Origin: Riptortus pedestris
Lineage: Eukaryota > Arthropoda > Insecta > Hemiptera > Alydidae
DNA length: 64,000 bases
Assembly (NCBI GenBank): GCA_019009955.1
Contig: CM032233.1
Location: forward strand, 115,636,501 to 115,700,500
Reading direction: 5' to 3'
The position numbers were made by a program, and so were the translations under genes. Positions within the stretch are counted from its first letter, which is position 1, and every line of letters begins with the position of its first letter. The notes beneath the pieces were generated by a model. It saw nothing but the letters and a program-made list of their open reading frames with translations. It searched no databases and was not told the DNA's origin. Positions 47,790 to 60,157 of this stretch are shown here, piece after piece.

Positions 47790-49672
47790 ATATTCAAAAG
47801 TAGTGCACAAGTATGATAGGAGGAGGGGGGGATTACTGATGGCAGAAAACAAGGAATTACGAGTAACTCGCTGAATACTTGGGTTTAAAAGAACGCATAG
47901 AACAACAACGATAGAATAGCTACCACACAAGGGGTACGAAAACAAATTACATTTCCTACTTGCAGGTATGACACACACAATTTATTTTTTTGTTTCTAAG
48001 TAAAAATCCAATGAGAGGAAGTGTCGAGGTTTACAGTAGGCTGAAAAGAAGAAAGTAAGATTAAGTCTGTGCTACAAATAATAAATCTCGTCATGTAGGG
48101 GCTGAGTAAACTAAGCAGATTTCCCATGCGAAGGTTTACAAAAGATAAATATACATACAGGTAACACTACCTTGAATGTTAAGCGAATAAATACAAACGG
48201 TAATGAGATATCTCTCAGTCAATTTACAATACAAGTTAATAATCTCTACAACGGAAAGCAGCTGAATTGTAAACAAATAGACCATCCAACCTTATAGCCT
48301 TGAATAGATAGATAGACTGGTAAGACAAACAATTAATGAAATATATCTGAATATAACATTAATTTTATTGAAAACAATTTCCTAAGGTAGCGCTGTAATT
48401 TGTAATGAATCAGAATGAGTTTTATCTCAATCACTCAAATTTTCGTAATCCAAGAACAAAAGGGGGGGGGATCAACAGAACGTATTTGCATATATCTCAC
48501 AAAGTAAAAATTCAATGAAAACAATATTCGGTTTTTAACTATGTAATGAAGTGGTTCATAATACAACACCTTATTGTTAATATGACTTTAGTAGAAGTGG
48601 GGGTTTGCTGAAGACTCAAAGCTGTAAAATGCAAATATCTCGGTTAATATTCAAGACAGAGAATAAAAGTATATGCCAATATTTATAGTACATTTAATTT
48701 TCAATGAGATTGGTTCTATACAATTTTTCGATCCGATCTACAATAACAGAGATATTTAGAATTTTCGGAAATTCCCTCTAAACCGCCCCTTCCACTGGTC
48801 TGATTTTAGCCATTAACGAACTTGATCTATAGAACGACAAATGAAAAAATATATAGAACAACAACTGTAGAAAACCAATAGTTCATCACGATTGGTTCTA
48901 TAACATTTTCCAATCCGACTAACAATAAAAAAGATATTTTGAATTTTTGAATCCCCCCTCTAAACCCCCACTGTTCGAGGTTTGATTTCATCCAATAACA
49001 AATAAGATCTTTAGTGTTGAATGAAACGATCAAATATCGGGTATGGTATAAATCAAATAAATATTTTCATCAAAGTAAAGAATGAAAAATTATGACATAA
49101 CGTATTTCCATGTATTTCACCAATTAAAAGTTCAATAAAAACAATATTTGGTATTTAACCTTGGAATGAAGTGGATCGTGATATGTATAACAGCTTATTG
49201 TTAATATGACATAAGTAGTTACAGAAAGACAAAAACTATAAAATCCAAATATCTATTAGTATTTATGACAGAAAATATGTATAGAATAACATTTAAAGAG
49301 CATTTAATTTGCTATAAGCTGTATGGTCATATACAATTTTAGGATATGACATATGATAACAGATATTTTGAATTTTCAGAATTCCCTCTCTAAACTCCCT
49401 TACTACTGGTCCGATTTTAGCTATTAATGAACTTGATCATTATTGTTTATAAAAAACATTTAAATATGGAGTTTGGTAACGATCAAACCCAAAATGCGAC
49501 TGATAGAGCGTCACAGATATACACACACACACACACTTTCTATTTTTTTTAAAACGAACTTCATGATTGTTATTTACTGGGTAGGATCGATGGACATTTG
49601 AGAATATTTTTCAAAAATCGCGACATGAGTATATTCTCAATAGATGATTTCCCTCAAGGGAAATCTGCTAAA
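47790..49672 (-). repeat. B-family units and terminal A arm, inverted
   Basis: Two B-family segments (47790-48840 and about 48870-49515) are followed by an AC run and an A arm (49555-49672). The first segment is the inverted partner of 43380-44490. Short open frames here are interruptions of repeat sequence, not genes. Confidence 0.75.
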
Positions 49673-50013
49673 AGCTGCAGAGAACCATTTTTGTTTATCA
49701 TGAAAACTTCTACAATTTATGTTTTATGAAATTTTTTGAACCAATGTATTGGAACAGAGATGTTATATATTATATTCAAAAGAAATCATTTTACATGAAG
49801 TGACTTAAAACATTTTGTTTAATTTAACAGGAGTGCAAAGAAGTTATGTGGTGCCAAAGTCAGTTTCTTTTTTTTTTTTTTTTTAAAAGAATTTGAATGT
49901 GGAAATCCTGGGGAAAGAGTAATTTTGGAGTCGGTCCAAAAATGTTAGTAAATATATAAACATTTAAGTGGATAAAGGTAAGCCCTTAACACACATAATT
50001 ATAAGATATTTAC

Positions 50014-50141
50014 CGGGGGAATGAGTCATATAGTGTATCCAGCCTGGGCTCTGCTGAACACCAATACTGCGCCACTCCTTCTCTGTCATCAACCTGTTTT
50101 TCGGAATCTGGCAAACCATGTCCTTCGGCAGTACAACGTGA
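50014..50141 (-). CDS. Cks1: cyclin-dependent kinase regulatory subunit, exon 2
   Basis: Central exon of 128 nt. The acceptor on the minus strand is TTCTAG (AG at 50143-50142) and the donor is GTAAAT from 50013. With the preceding CG it completes arginine and reads HVVLPKDMVCQIPKNRLMTE, then KEWRSIGVQQSPGWIHYMTH and SP. The HV.LPK, L.SE.EWR.(L/I)GVQQS.GW.HYM..H.P signature is diagnostic of Cks proteins; the serine and tryptophan in QQS.GW belong to the phosphate-binding site. Left in phase 1. The intron after it is about 9.9 kb and full of repeats. Confidence 0.96.
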
Positions 50142-50615
50142 CTAGAATAAGTAAATATATTCATTAAAATAGAGTATCAAGAACAAAAATCAAATAGAAG
50201 TAAATTGACATTGATACAGAAATATTAAAAAATCAATCATGCAGGTACGATATATAAATAGACTCCCTGAAATGCTGGAATGACTGGGATATTAATGTGG
50301 AAATCGTATAGGGGAGGAGTGGTGATGCACTGGAGGCTTAAAATGAGTAGAATACAAATAACTCATGTAGTATATGAGTTAGAGCCAAATATATAGAACA
50401 ATCAGAAAAAAATAGCATGAATGATGTGATATTAAATAAGATATATACTAACGATTCTTCATATTATACCTGAATTAAACCCCTGTTTCTTCTGGTCCAA
50501 TTTTGAGCATGAATTGTTTAGTACGTTTAGGTGAAACACTTAAATAGAGTTGCTAATGAGCAAACAAAAATAGTTGCCATTGGTGCATTAACTCATTTGT
50601 CAAAAAAATAAATAA

Positions 50616-50662
<47 letters not shown>

Positions 50663-51404
50663 TATACATACATATATGCACACGTACACATATATGCGTG
50701 GTATAGATTACCTATAGGATGAAAAGAGAGAATCATTTTATTGTAAAAAAAAGTATACAAATTCTAGGAATGCTCAATTATGTTGGAATACAAAGGCACA
50801 AAGCATATTCGAGTCAATCCCAAGGATAATATAATAACCGAAGGAAACAAGTATGTTATTGTTTATTTGAACAACTATGTCTAATAAATAAAGACAGAAA
50901 TGTATAATTATGAATACCTGCTTGATAAAGAACTGGTCAAGACTATAAAAGAACTAGTTTTAGTTAATAACAGAAATAACCATAAAACATATTATGAAGT
51001 ATTTAAATGCTCTAAAATGAGCCGTGAGTAGGTTGATTAAGTAACAAAAACATAATTATAGAATATAACTATGTGAGCACAACTGATATCACAAAGTTAT
51101 AAAAAGCATAATGGTCTAGAGCTAATATTTTTAAAGCAAACAAACAGGAAGCACATCAAAGGTATTGAGCATCTCAGTTATTCTCACATTTGCTCAAAAT
51201 CTTTGAGTGACAACTCATGAAACAAATGAATAATCATAAAAAGTATGTTTAAAATGTTAAAATAGTTAAAGTAAGCTATAAAATGTTATTAAAGATGGTG
51301 CTACATATAAGGAATGACATCACAATGAACCGGGCAATACAACCCTTTATAAAACACTAATACAAAGCTTCCCAAGGCAAAATTATTTGAAAAAGACAAC
51401 TTAC
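50142..51404 (-). other. Cks intron 1
   Basis: 1.26 kb intron with a TA array at 50620-50657 followed by mixed TA/CA repeats. Otherwise unremarkable AT-rich sequence. Confidence 0.8.
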
Positions 51405-51466
51405 CGATACTCAAATTTATCGTCATAGTACTTTTCCGAATAATAAATTGGTTTGGAGGACATCAT
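51405..51466 (-). CDS. Cks1: cyclin-dependent kinase regulatory subunit, exon 1
   Basis: First exon of a Cks/Suc1-family gene. Cks proteins are small adaptors of about 79 residues that bind cyclin-dependent kinases and dock phosphorylated substrates, controlling mitotic entry and SCF-Skp2 substrate turnover. On the minus strand the exon starts at ATG 51466-51464 (a second ATG follows immediately and could be used) and reads MMSSKPIYYSEKYYDDKFEY, ending in phase 2 at a GTAAG donor (51404-51400). IYYS.KY.DD.FEYR is the family N-terminus, including the lysine and arginine of the phosphate-binding pocket. The three exons total 246 nt, i.e. 81 residues plus stop, the normal family length. Confidence 0.95.
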
Positions 51467-52331
51467 GAAACGACAAAAACTGTTTCACTCTGGATAGCAA
51501 CAGCAGGCTTCAAACCGATTCCTGTTATTTGGAGGGAAACCACTGCCTTGTAGGTGACTTGAGTCTTTACTTATAATTGTGCAGGACTTGAAAAAACAAT
51601 CGAAAGCATACAAATTATACCAGTATTATTAAATTATTTGTGTTTTATTTAATTCAATTTTCTAATTTAAAAACATTAATTAACAAAATAGTTTGAGAAT
51701 ATACCAAACACCATAGCATTGTAGAAGTAGGATGTTAAGTGTGACGTCATATGAGACCATTACCTTAAATTGAAATTATATTTACTGATATACATTTTAA
51801 AAATCTACGAAAAATGCCTAATGATTCATTCTGAAACTTTTGTGTTAATTCACTTATGGCAGGCTTAAACTTAAAAACATTTTAGATTTTTTTTTAATAT
51901 AACAATTGCATCTGTTTCTGATGAGATTAGTAGTTAATGATTTGTTAATTATTTTATTTTAACATCAATTTTCTTAATTTTCTGTCATCCTTCTTTCGTC
52001 TTTTTTGAGTTTCAAGCAATGGGAGAGGCAGATTGGAATGATTTTAGTGTCAGATTAATGTAGGTATGAAGAAAATGTAAAAAGAAAATTATTTTGTTAT
52101 AAGGGAATAAATTCAGAACTTGGAAAAATCTAAAATAATATAGTTGAAAAACATAATTATTACTAAATTAAAGGTTTGACTATTATATTTCGTATACTCT
52201 CTCCCTATCTTTTAGCAGATTCCCATAAGGTGAAATCATTAATTGAGGTTAAACTTATGACGCGATATTCGAAACATTTCTTAAAATGTCCATCGGTCCT
52301 GTCTATGAGATGATGAAAATGAGATTTGTTC

Positions 52332-52405
<74 letters not shown>

Positions 52406-52784
52406 TGTCGAATTTCGAATAAAGAATTTGAAAAGAAAATTCATTTATTGTGATTGTATTTTCCTTTTAAAATAAGAAATATACCCAATGTTTTTTAATT
52501 TATTTTCTTAAAATATAAAACGCAAAAGAGGATTTATTTTGTGTGTTAAATGCATAAAATAATATATTTTCAACTATGAAAGTACTTGTCTTAAGGGGGA
52601 GATTAATAGCATATTTTGTACAATTAGTATCTTGGAGACAGGAGTTTTGCATATTTCCCTTAATGGTAATTAACAATTCTATGTTTAATAGAAATTTTAT
52701 ATGGAATATTTTTATTAATGAATTATTTGTTTTCCATGGTAGAAAAACATAACCAGTAGGCTTTAACTCTTTATTCTACAGCAG

Positions 52785-53530
52785 ATATGGGCAACCTTTG
52801 ACATATGGGCCAAACTTTAGTGTGCAAATAAGTTCGCGGGCCTCTTTTGAAAGTACTGCATTTTAAAGTAGTATTCATGATTTTAAACGATAGATATCAG
52901 ATATGAATTATACGACAATGTAATCATAATACAATTTATTAAAATAACAAAATGAAATGAAAAAAAGATAGGTATAACATTATAATTAAATCGTAAAATT
53001 TGGAATTATTACAAACAACGAAAGTGAACCTAAATCATGAGACACAGCTTGAATTTGCGAAACTAATCCATCGATATTTGGATTAATTTCACTGATACAA
53101 AGACGAAAAGAATTTTCCATATTTTGTATATTATTATTTACGTCCACTTTATGCTACTAGGCTAATCGGGACGGATTATCTACAGGTTACCATCCTTTTC
53201 TAGCCATGGTGGGCTCAAGGAGTTTATTTAATGAGTCCGTCACTAAATAAATTTCAGGGCGGGATTCGAACCCGCCACTGTAGGTCTACCACGCGAGATT
53301 AGGACCTACGCCTTAACCCACACGGCCAACCTGAGTCCCGATTTTTCCATATCATCAGTCAGCCTTGTACGATGTTTTGATATATTGACTTTCATCATTG
53401 AAAAGAGCTGTTCGATTTACAAGTACTGCCAAACGCACAAATCTCTCCTCATTTGGAGTAAGTAGTGTAATAATTTTGTTTAATTGGGTTTTTCAAAATG
53501 TCTCGTGGGCCGGTGGTTGTCCACATATAT
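52785..53530 (-). mobile_element. degenerate hAT transposon remnant
   Basis: The minus strand around 53040-53130 decodes to NMENSFRLCISEINPNIDGL then VSQIQAVS, like the C-terminal P.I..LV..KQ.Q.S segment of hAT transposases; about 53345-53450 gives NERFVRLAVLVNRTALF in a separate frame. The outer sequence near 52790 (GGGCAACCTTTGACATATGG) resembles hAT termini. It is interrupted by a tRNA-derived SINE at 53161-53345 and has no intact frame. Confidence 0.45.
53161..53345 (-). repeat. tRNA-derived SINE
   Basis: On the minus strand the element begins TCGGGACTCAGGTTGGCCGT, has a polymerase III B box (GGGTTCGAATCCC, around 53260-53276) and an A-box-like GTGGGTTAAGGCG in tRNA spacing, then a non-tRNA body ending near GATAATCCGTCCCGAT. 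A related copy lies at about 987-1185 in the same orientation. Confidence 0.75.
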
Positions 53531-54459
53531 TCTATAGTTAGCTTTCGAGGGCTCAGTTACTACTTCTGAGTGGTCTCATGCCTCTGAGGGACCACTGAAA
53601 TGAAGGAGTGAGTCAGTAATGCTGATTTATAGAGGAAGAACACTGATGATGAGGCTGAACACTCGAAAGATAGCTCTGGAAGAGTTAAAACCTATTGGAG
53701 GTGTTGACGTCTTTTTTTCTACCATTCCTGATTGAAATAAAATTGAATGTGTTTATTTCCATTATATGTTAACATAAAGTTATAGGATTCGTCAATTAGT
53801 TGTGTTTTCTACAAACCATTTTCTAATATTATGTCAATTAATTTCAACACATATTATTGAATAAAACGTATACTTATATACTACATGCATTATAACTATG
53901 TCACGTTTTGTGAATACAAATAAAATCAATCAACTTAAATTTACATTAAATTAATTTTGTTAACAATCTTAATACCACTCTAAATATATGATATACATTT
54001 TTTAAAATTTATTGACATGCACATTTATTAAAGGATGACAAGTTTTATAAATAATGAGAAACTTGTCCCTCCTTACTGAGACAATGTACCTGATCACAAA
54101 TTATTTTGGTTCATTAACACAAATTCGATGTTTAAACTAAAACTGCGATCATGCAAAAATACAAACACACACACGTTTTCGCGTATTTTCGTTACCAGCT
54201 AAGCAGGATTGATGAACAATTGAAGAAAATGTCTGAAATCCAGTAGATGATTTCCCTGGAGAGAAATCTACTCGAAAATAAGTTTATTTGTTCAGGGAAT
54301 AGTTGTAAAAATCAACTTGAAAAAAGAAAGAAAGTATATTTCTTTTTTTTCTGTTTTTAGCTTGAACTGCTTGGCACTGGAAATAAACTGTATTTTTTAA
54401 AAACCAAATACTTGGTGTTTTAAAATAATATTTCAAATACTTTTTGGCCAGGTCGGGTA

Positions 54460-55925
54460 AGTACTTATGTGCTTGTCTGTTACCGCACTAATGTTAGTTT
54501 TATTTTGACCAAACTCCATATTTAAGCGTTTCATATAGAAAGATCAAGCTCGTTAATAGATGAAATGTGACAAGGACGTTGGGGGGGGGGCCAAACATTT
54601 CCAAATACCACCGTTATTAAGAATCTTTTTATATATTAAATAATTTATTTGTCATCAATGATCACAGGTATGGGAGGACACCCACACCTCCCATCAGGGT
54701 GGTTGACACACTTGAATGAAATGTGGAGCTAACTAATTACTTTTTCCGCATTTATTTATTCGCTAAATATTTATTATTACTTTATGAGTGTTTTTTTTTT
54801 GTACTCATGACACGATTTTCGAAAAATTTTGTCCGTTCGAAAAGTCAGAGAAGAACCTATTTTATTACAAATCGAATGACCTATAAATTTTGTTTTATAC
54901 ATTTTTTTTCTTGAATAATAAACGAGATATTTGCATTTTTTAGTTTTCAGACTTCAGTAAACCCCCACTCATACTCATGCCATATTAACAATATGCTGTT
55001 ATATCATGGACCACTTTGTTCGAAGGTTAAACATCAAATATTGTTTTGATTGAAGGTTTAATGAGTGAGATACATGTAAATACGCTGTGTGATCATGTCA
55101 TCAATTAAGATTTTATGTCCTTTACTCGAAAATGATTAAATGTATCTATGCCGTACACGATATTTAACATTTTCCGTATATACTAAAGATAATATTTGTT
55201 ATTTACTGAATTCGGGCTTGGAATAGCCAGGGTTTAGAGGGGGAATAAGAAAATTCCAAATATCTCCGTTATAATGGTTTGGATCTTAAAGTGTTATAAA
55301 ACCAATCTTGTTTAACTATCTATGGTCCACAATTTTGGACCTTTACTTTTTTTGTAGCTTAAATATTAATCGAGTTATTCGTACTTTCTTGTTATCGGCC
55401 TTCAGTAATCCTCCAAACTTCCACCCATCGGATTTTTACTTAGAAACAAAAAAATAAATGGTGTGATGAGATCAATTGTGAGACATACCTGCTAGTGGGA
55501 AATGTACTTAGTTAACATAGGCCCTGCGTGCGGTAACTATACTGAACATAAAGTTATGAATATTTATCCAACTGCCACTTCATATTTTGAAGGTATAACA
55601 AGATATGTAGATAATAACTGGACAGAAATGATGTATTATATAATGAAAATGAAGAGACTATTTAATGCTTTCGTATTTTAGAAAAATCTAAAACTTTAAA
55701 AATATACTTGACTCAATATATAAATTAAAATGTTTCAAGATTTTTACTGTAAAATTCACTGTCATTCCAGCACATGGAATTCTGCTTAGTCTATGCAGTT
55801 CCTGTGTGATTATAAATCTATAGGATTCCATTTCATCTCACCATCCAACAATAAGTAACATGCTAGGTATTATAACTTTTATTTGCTTCTCTCTATCGAG
55901 TGAAGTATTTTTTTTTTTTTTGCAA
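54460..55925 (+). repeat. B-family unit with extended flank, duplicated at 58.8 kb
   Basis: A B-family unit whose 3' flank (TTATGAATATTTATCCAACT, then GAAATGATGTATTATATAAT and the ATCGAGTGAAGTATTTTTTT block) recurs in the same order at 58790-59920. Lies just upstream of the proposed first exon of STOML2. Confidence 0.75.
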
Positions 55926-56224
55926 TCTGTATAGTTTGGGTAGCCTCTGCGTGTTGGACTTTTAGCTTTTCTATGTGTGAACAGCTCCACTCTTGGCCTT
56001 ATTGTCAATATATAAGTCTATTTTAGGAATTTTACACCTAGATCCGAACTTATAACTACTCATACCTCTTTGTACAACTTGGGTTGATCAGTTTGAAATT
56101 TATAGGATAGTCTAAAAAACGTGCGAAATTTGTCAATCTTCTGTTTGAACTCGGCATTAGTTTACTGTTATTATATGACAGATTAATGCTTTTATAAGAT
56201 TCGTTGGCCAATAACATCCACATA

Positions 56225-56275
56225 ATGTTTCAGAGGCAAATATTATTGCACTCTCAGCTTTTGAAAAATTCTCCT
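56225..56275 (+). CDS. STOML2: proposed first coding exon of STOML2
   Basis: STOML2 exon 57995-58099 begins at an acceptor in phase 0 without a methionine, so a short upstream exon must supply the start. This 17-codon frame fits: ATG at 56225, MFQRQILLHSQLLKNSP, then a strong CCT|GTAAGA donor at 56276 in phase 0. Joined, it gives a basic, hydroxylated N-terminus with no acidic residues, as expected of a mitochondrial presequence; STOML2 is imported into mitochondria. This is inference from phase, donor strength and composition. The N-terminus is not conserved between species, so other upstream exons could be used instead. Confidence 0.5.
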
Positions 56276-57198
56276 GTAAGACTATTTATTATTCTTGTTA
56301 AATTGGCTTTATTTTTTATATTACTAAGCTTTGCTTTTATAATGCTTCATTGTTTTTGGTGTTTATTTAGGAATTGCTTTTAGGGTAAGGTTTTTATTAT
56401 TTTTTTTTTTAAATAGAAGCTTTATATTGTTTCTAAATATCTTAATGTATTGTTCATTGTTAATTATTCTTGTTGTTGATATTCTCACTTAGCAAGGCAT
56501 TGTTCTGAGCCGACTAATTACTCGCTTTTCAATGGTTCATATTTTTAGAAAATTATTGTATAACTATATTTTGGGCAAACAATTGGCCAGTGCAAATTGA
56601 TAATTAGAATGAACAGGCATATATGCATTGTCCTTTAAGTATAAACTGAAATCATTTTTATTAATAATGGGCTAATAAACTTTTCGTGGAATGCCTGAGT
56701 TGAGCATAGCAATAACATAACTCACTTTTAATCTTCCATAGGACAATTTACCACGTCTGTGGTCTTTAGCCTTTGGCATAAGGTGTTTTTGCAAACATTT
56801 TGTTTTCTAAGGAATTATTATTATTTTGGAACCATTTTTGATGCGCTTATAATGCTTCTAGTGACATGATAAAACCCACTAACCTTTGGAGTCCTTTTTA
56901 CTAAGATAATATTTATATGCTGCTGTATGAAACTTGTTTTCTTTCTTCATAACCAATAGGAATAACAGATTTATATACACCAATTTTGTTGTATCTTTAC
57001 TGTTTTGATGATGCAAATTGGGTTAACAGAATATTTCAAATGACTGGACAGTTTTTTTTTGTTTTCCTTAAGCCTTTTAAATTATATTTTATTAGTGGGA
57101 ATTGTATAATATGTTATAAAGTCCTATCCAACTGTAAATAATGTGAATATAATTCTCTTTATTACAGTCTTCAAATGAGCCAATAATAACAAACAATC

Positions 57199-57240
57199 TG
57201 TGCAGATTTAAATAATAATATTGTTATTTAAATCTGCACA
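57199..57240. repeat. perfect 17-bp inverted repeat
   Basis: TGTGCAGATTTAAATAA (57199-57215) and its exact complement (57224-57240) flank an 8-base loop. Lies in the proposed first STOML2 intron. May be a foldback remnant; no other function is evident. Confidence 0.85.
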
Positions 57241-57994
57241 TTTTTAAGAAATCGATGGATACATTTATTAAATTAAATTGTGTTTAAGAAATATTATATA
57301 TTAAACATTTTGTGTTCATGATGTATTGAAGAAATCAGCAATATATGAATATAAAGTTATGTCATCTCATTATTTCTATTGTAAAAGTCTGTTATACACG
57401 GGGCTGCAATATCTAAACAGATTTCCTGTGTGCTTGTGTATCTCATATATGCCGAGTAGGAGTGGGTGTTTAATAATGGTTTGTTTTTATGAAAAATGCA
57501 ATTAACTTGATTAATATTCAAGTGAGGCAGAAATGTATTGAACAGCTTAGTAGTACATTACATTATAAACAAGATTGTTTTTATAACTTTTCTCGGTTGA
57601 ATGTATGAAACAGAAACATGCACATTTATACTTTTCAACTCTTCCTATACCCCTGTCCTAGATCGATTTCAGACATTAACTATCTTGATCTTTAATTTTA
57701 CATGAAACGTTTGGAAATGATTAACAAAATATGACCATAGAGTATTAACAAGCACATGCACACATACAGGTAGGATCGATGGCTATTTGAAGTAATTGTT
57801 TGAAAATTGCTTTATGAGTACAACCTGAATAGCTGATTTTCCTCAAGGGGCACCATCTAAAACTGCACAAGGGAAATCTATTTAGTTTATGCTGCTCCAA
57901 ACAGAATTATATTTTAAGTGTATAGTATTTTTAACTTTTTATACATTATATGAGTTAAAGCTTTAATATATAAATAATCCTACTTTCATTTAAG

Positions 57995-58099
57995 GCGTTG
58001 TTCCAAGGAATTAACAATTTAAATTGTTCAAGAGCTATCATTAGGCATCGCTCTACTACACCCATCAACACAATTCTGATGTTTGTTCCCCAGCAAGAG
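57995..58099 (+). CDS. STOML2: STOML2 exon (end of presequence, start of SPFH protein)
   Basis: Stomatin-like protein 2 is a prohibitin-related scaffold of the inner mitochondrial membrane that binds cardiolipin and organises prohibitins and proteases. This 105-nt exon (acceptor AG at 57993-57994, donor GTAATG at 58100, phase 0 at both ends) encodes ALFQGINNLNCSRAIIRHRS and then TTPINTILMFVPQQE. The first part is basic and presequence-like. NT..(L/M)FVPQQE is the conserved start of mature STOML2. The exon needs an upstream first exon, proposed at 56225. Confidence 0.9.
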
Positions 58100-58179
58100 G
58101 TAATGCTAGAAATTTATTGGAAATATTTTTGATTTATTCATTATTTAAAAATTTAATTAATTGTTATTTTTAATTTTAG

Positions 58180-58327
58180 GCTTGGATTGTAGAAAGGATG
58201 GGTAAATTTCATAGGATACTCGATCCTGGGCTTAATGTTCTTCTTCCACTAATTGATTCAGTGAAGTATGTCCAAAGTTTAAAAGAAATGGCCATTGATA
58301 TTCCTAAGCAAAGTGCTATTACAGCAG
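58180..58327 (+). CDS. STOML2: STOML2 exon (SPFH domain)
   Basis: Exon of 148 nt, acceptor TTTTAG ending at 58179, donor GTATTT at 58328. It reads AWIVERMGKFHRILDPGLNV, then LLPLIDSVKYVQSLKEMAID and IPKQSAITA. E(A)W.VERMG.FHRIL.PGLN and Y.QSLKE......QSA.T are hallmark stretches of the STOML2 SPFH/band 7 domain. Separated from the previous exon by an 80-bp intron; leaves in phase 1. Confidence 0.96.
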
Positions 58328-58650
58328 GTATTTTGTTTGCATCCTTTCTTATCTGTTCTCATTTTGAATTTGATAATAATTATATTTCTAGGATTTGTTA
58401 TTTTATGTCATTGCAATATTATAGAATTTCAATGTCACATTCAGTAATCTCCAAACTAAATTGGAAACAAACAAATGAAATTTAGAATTGTTATTCCATT
58501 TTTAATTCACTAATTATCAACCCAAAGTATACATTTATGTGCATGTCTTGCATGTGACAAAAATGTATATAACTCAGATTACTCTAAATTACAAAATTAA
58601 CAATTGTTGTTATTTGCATGACTACAGATAAATAACTAGGAATAGAATAC

Positions 58651-59920
58651 AATGGTTTTAGCAGATTCCCCTTAAGGGAAACCAGCTATTGTAGTTGCAC
58701 TCATGACACGATTTTCAAAAAATGTCCTCTAATGTCTATCAATCCTATCTACATGATGAAAATGAGGTCCGTTAAAAATTGATATATGTATTCATACAAT
58801 TGCCTGTTACTGTCAGTAGTGGTCAAAATTTTGTTTTATGGTTATCAAACTCAATCTATAAGCATTTTATTTAACCACTGAAATCGGACCGGGGAGAGGG
58901 ATAGTTTAAGGGAGAAAATTTCAAAAAATCTGTTGTTATATATTGGATTGAAAAATTGTATATAACCAGTCTTATTGAAAATTTAATTACCTATAAATGT
59001 TGTTACATTGACATTTCTCTATCATGAATATTAACCGAGATATTTGTGTGTTTTAACTTTTCAACCTTCAGTAAATCCCCACTATGTCATATTAACAATA
59101 CGCTGTTATATCATGAGCCACATTATTGGAAACTTAAACACCAAATATTGTTTTTATTGAACTTCTACTGTATGAGAAGCATGCAAATTTGTTGTGGGAT
59201 GAGATCATCATTTAAGATTTTATGTTCTTAACTGGAAATGTTTATTTGATCTATACCATACTCAATATTTAACCATTTCATTCAATACTATAGTTCGTAG
59301 GTATTAATGGCTGAAATTGGACTAGGAATGGGGTTGGTGTAGAGGGAGGGATTGGAAATTCAAAGTGTCTCTGTTATTATGTGTCGTATTGAAAAATGTT
59401 CCAGAAACAATCTTGTTAAACTATTGATGCTATACAGTTGTTCTAAACATTTTTTTGTAGCTCAGAGTTAATCTTACTTTCTTATTTTCGGCCTTCAGTA
59501 CACCTCCACACTTCCACTCATCAGATTTTTACTTAGAAATAAAAAAATAAATGGTGAGATGAGATCAATTGTGTGACATACCTGCAAGTGGGAAATGTGC
59601 TTAGTTACATAGGCCATAGTAACTATTCTGAACATAAAGTTATGAATATTTATCCAACTGCCACTTCATATTTGGAAGGTATAACAAGATAGATAATAAC
59701 TAAACAGAAATGATGTATTATATAATGAAAATGAAGAGACTATTTAATGCTTACGAAAGCATTAAAAACGAAGCATTTTTTATTTATCGAAAATACGAAT
59801 TTTAGAAAAATCTAGGATTCCACTTCATCTCAACCTCCAACAATAAGTAACATGCTAGGAATTATAAATTTTATTTGTTTTCCTCTCTATCGAGTGAAGT
59901 ATTTTTTTTTTATTTTTCTA
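58651..59920 (+). repeat. A arm, B-family unit and extended flank in STOML2 intron
   Basis: A arm 58651-58772, B-family unit from about 58790 to 59640, then the same flank as at 55550-55925, ending in GAGTGAAGTATTTTTTTTT before the STOML2 acceptor tract. Second copy of the 54.46-55.93 kb block. Confidence 0.75.
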
Positions 59921-60036
59921 CTTCAACTTTGTTTGCTTTTTATCTTTGGAAAAAAAAATCATGATTAATAAGAATTACTGAGTCTTAAGGTGTTTTCTCT
60001 TTCTTTCTTTCTTTCTTTCTTTTTTTTTTTTTCCAG

Positions 60037-60157
60037 ATAACGTTACATTAAATATTGATGGAGTTCTTTATTTGAGAGTGTTGGACCCTTATTTAGCAAG
60101 CTATGGTGTAGAAGATCCTGAATTCGCCATCACTCAACTTGCTCAAACTACAATGAG
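60037..60157 (+). CDS. STOML2: STOML2 exon (SPFH domain)
   Basis: Exon of 121 nt after a long pyrimidine tract and TTCCAG (ending 60036); donor GTTTCA at 60158, a non-optimal site. It completes DNVTLNIDGVLYLRVLDPY and continues LASYGVEDPEFAITQLAQTT, then M. DNVTL.IDGVLYLR..DP..ASYGVEDPE.A.TQLAQTTMR is nearly invariant in animal STOML2. Entered in phase 1, left in phase 2. The upstream intron (1.7 kb) contains interspersed repeat copies. Confidence 0.96.

Larger units (their letters stand above)
51467..56224. other. divergent intergenic region between Cks and STOML2
   Basis: Cks starts at 51466 going left and STOML2 probably starts at 56225 going right, so both promoters should lie here. No core promoter element can be named with confidence. 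The region holds an A arm with TA/TG microsatellite (52213-52403), the hAT and SINE debris (52785-53530), a degenerate A arm near 54178-54275 and a B unit (54460-55925). Confidence 0.6.
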
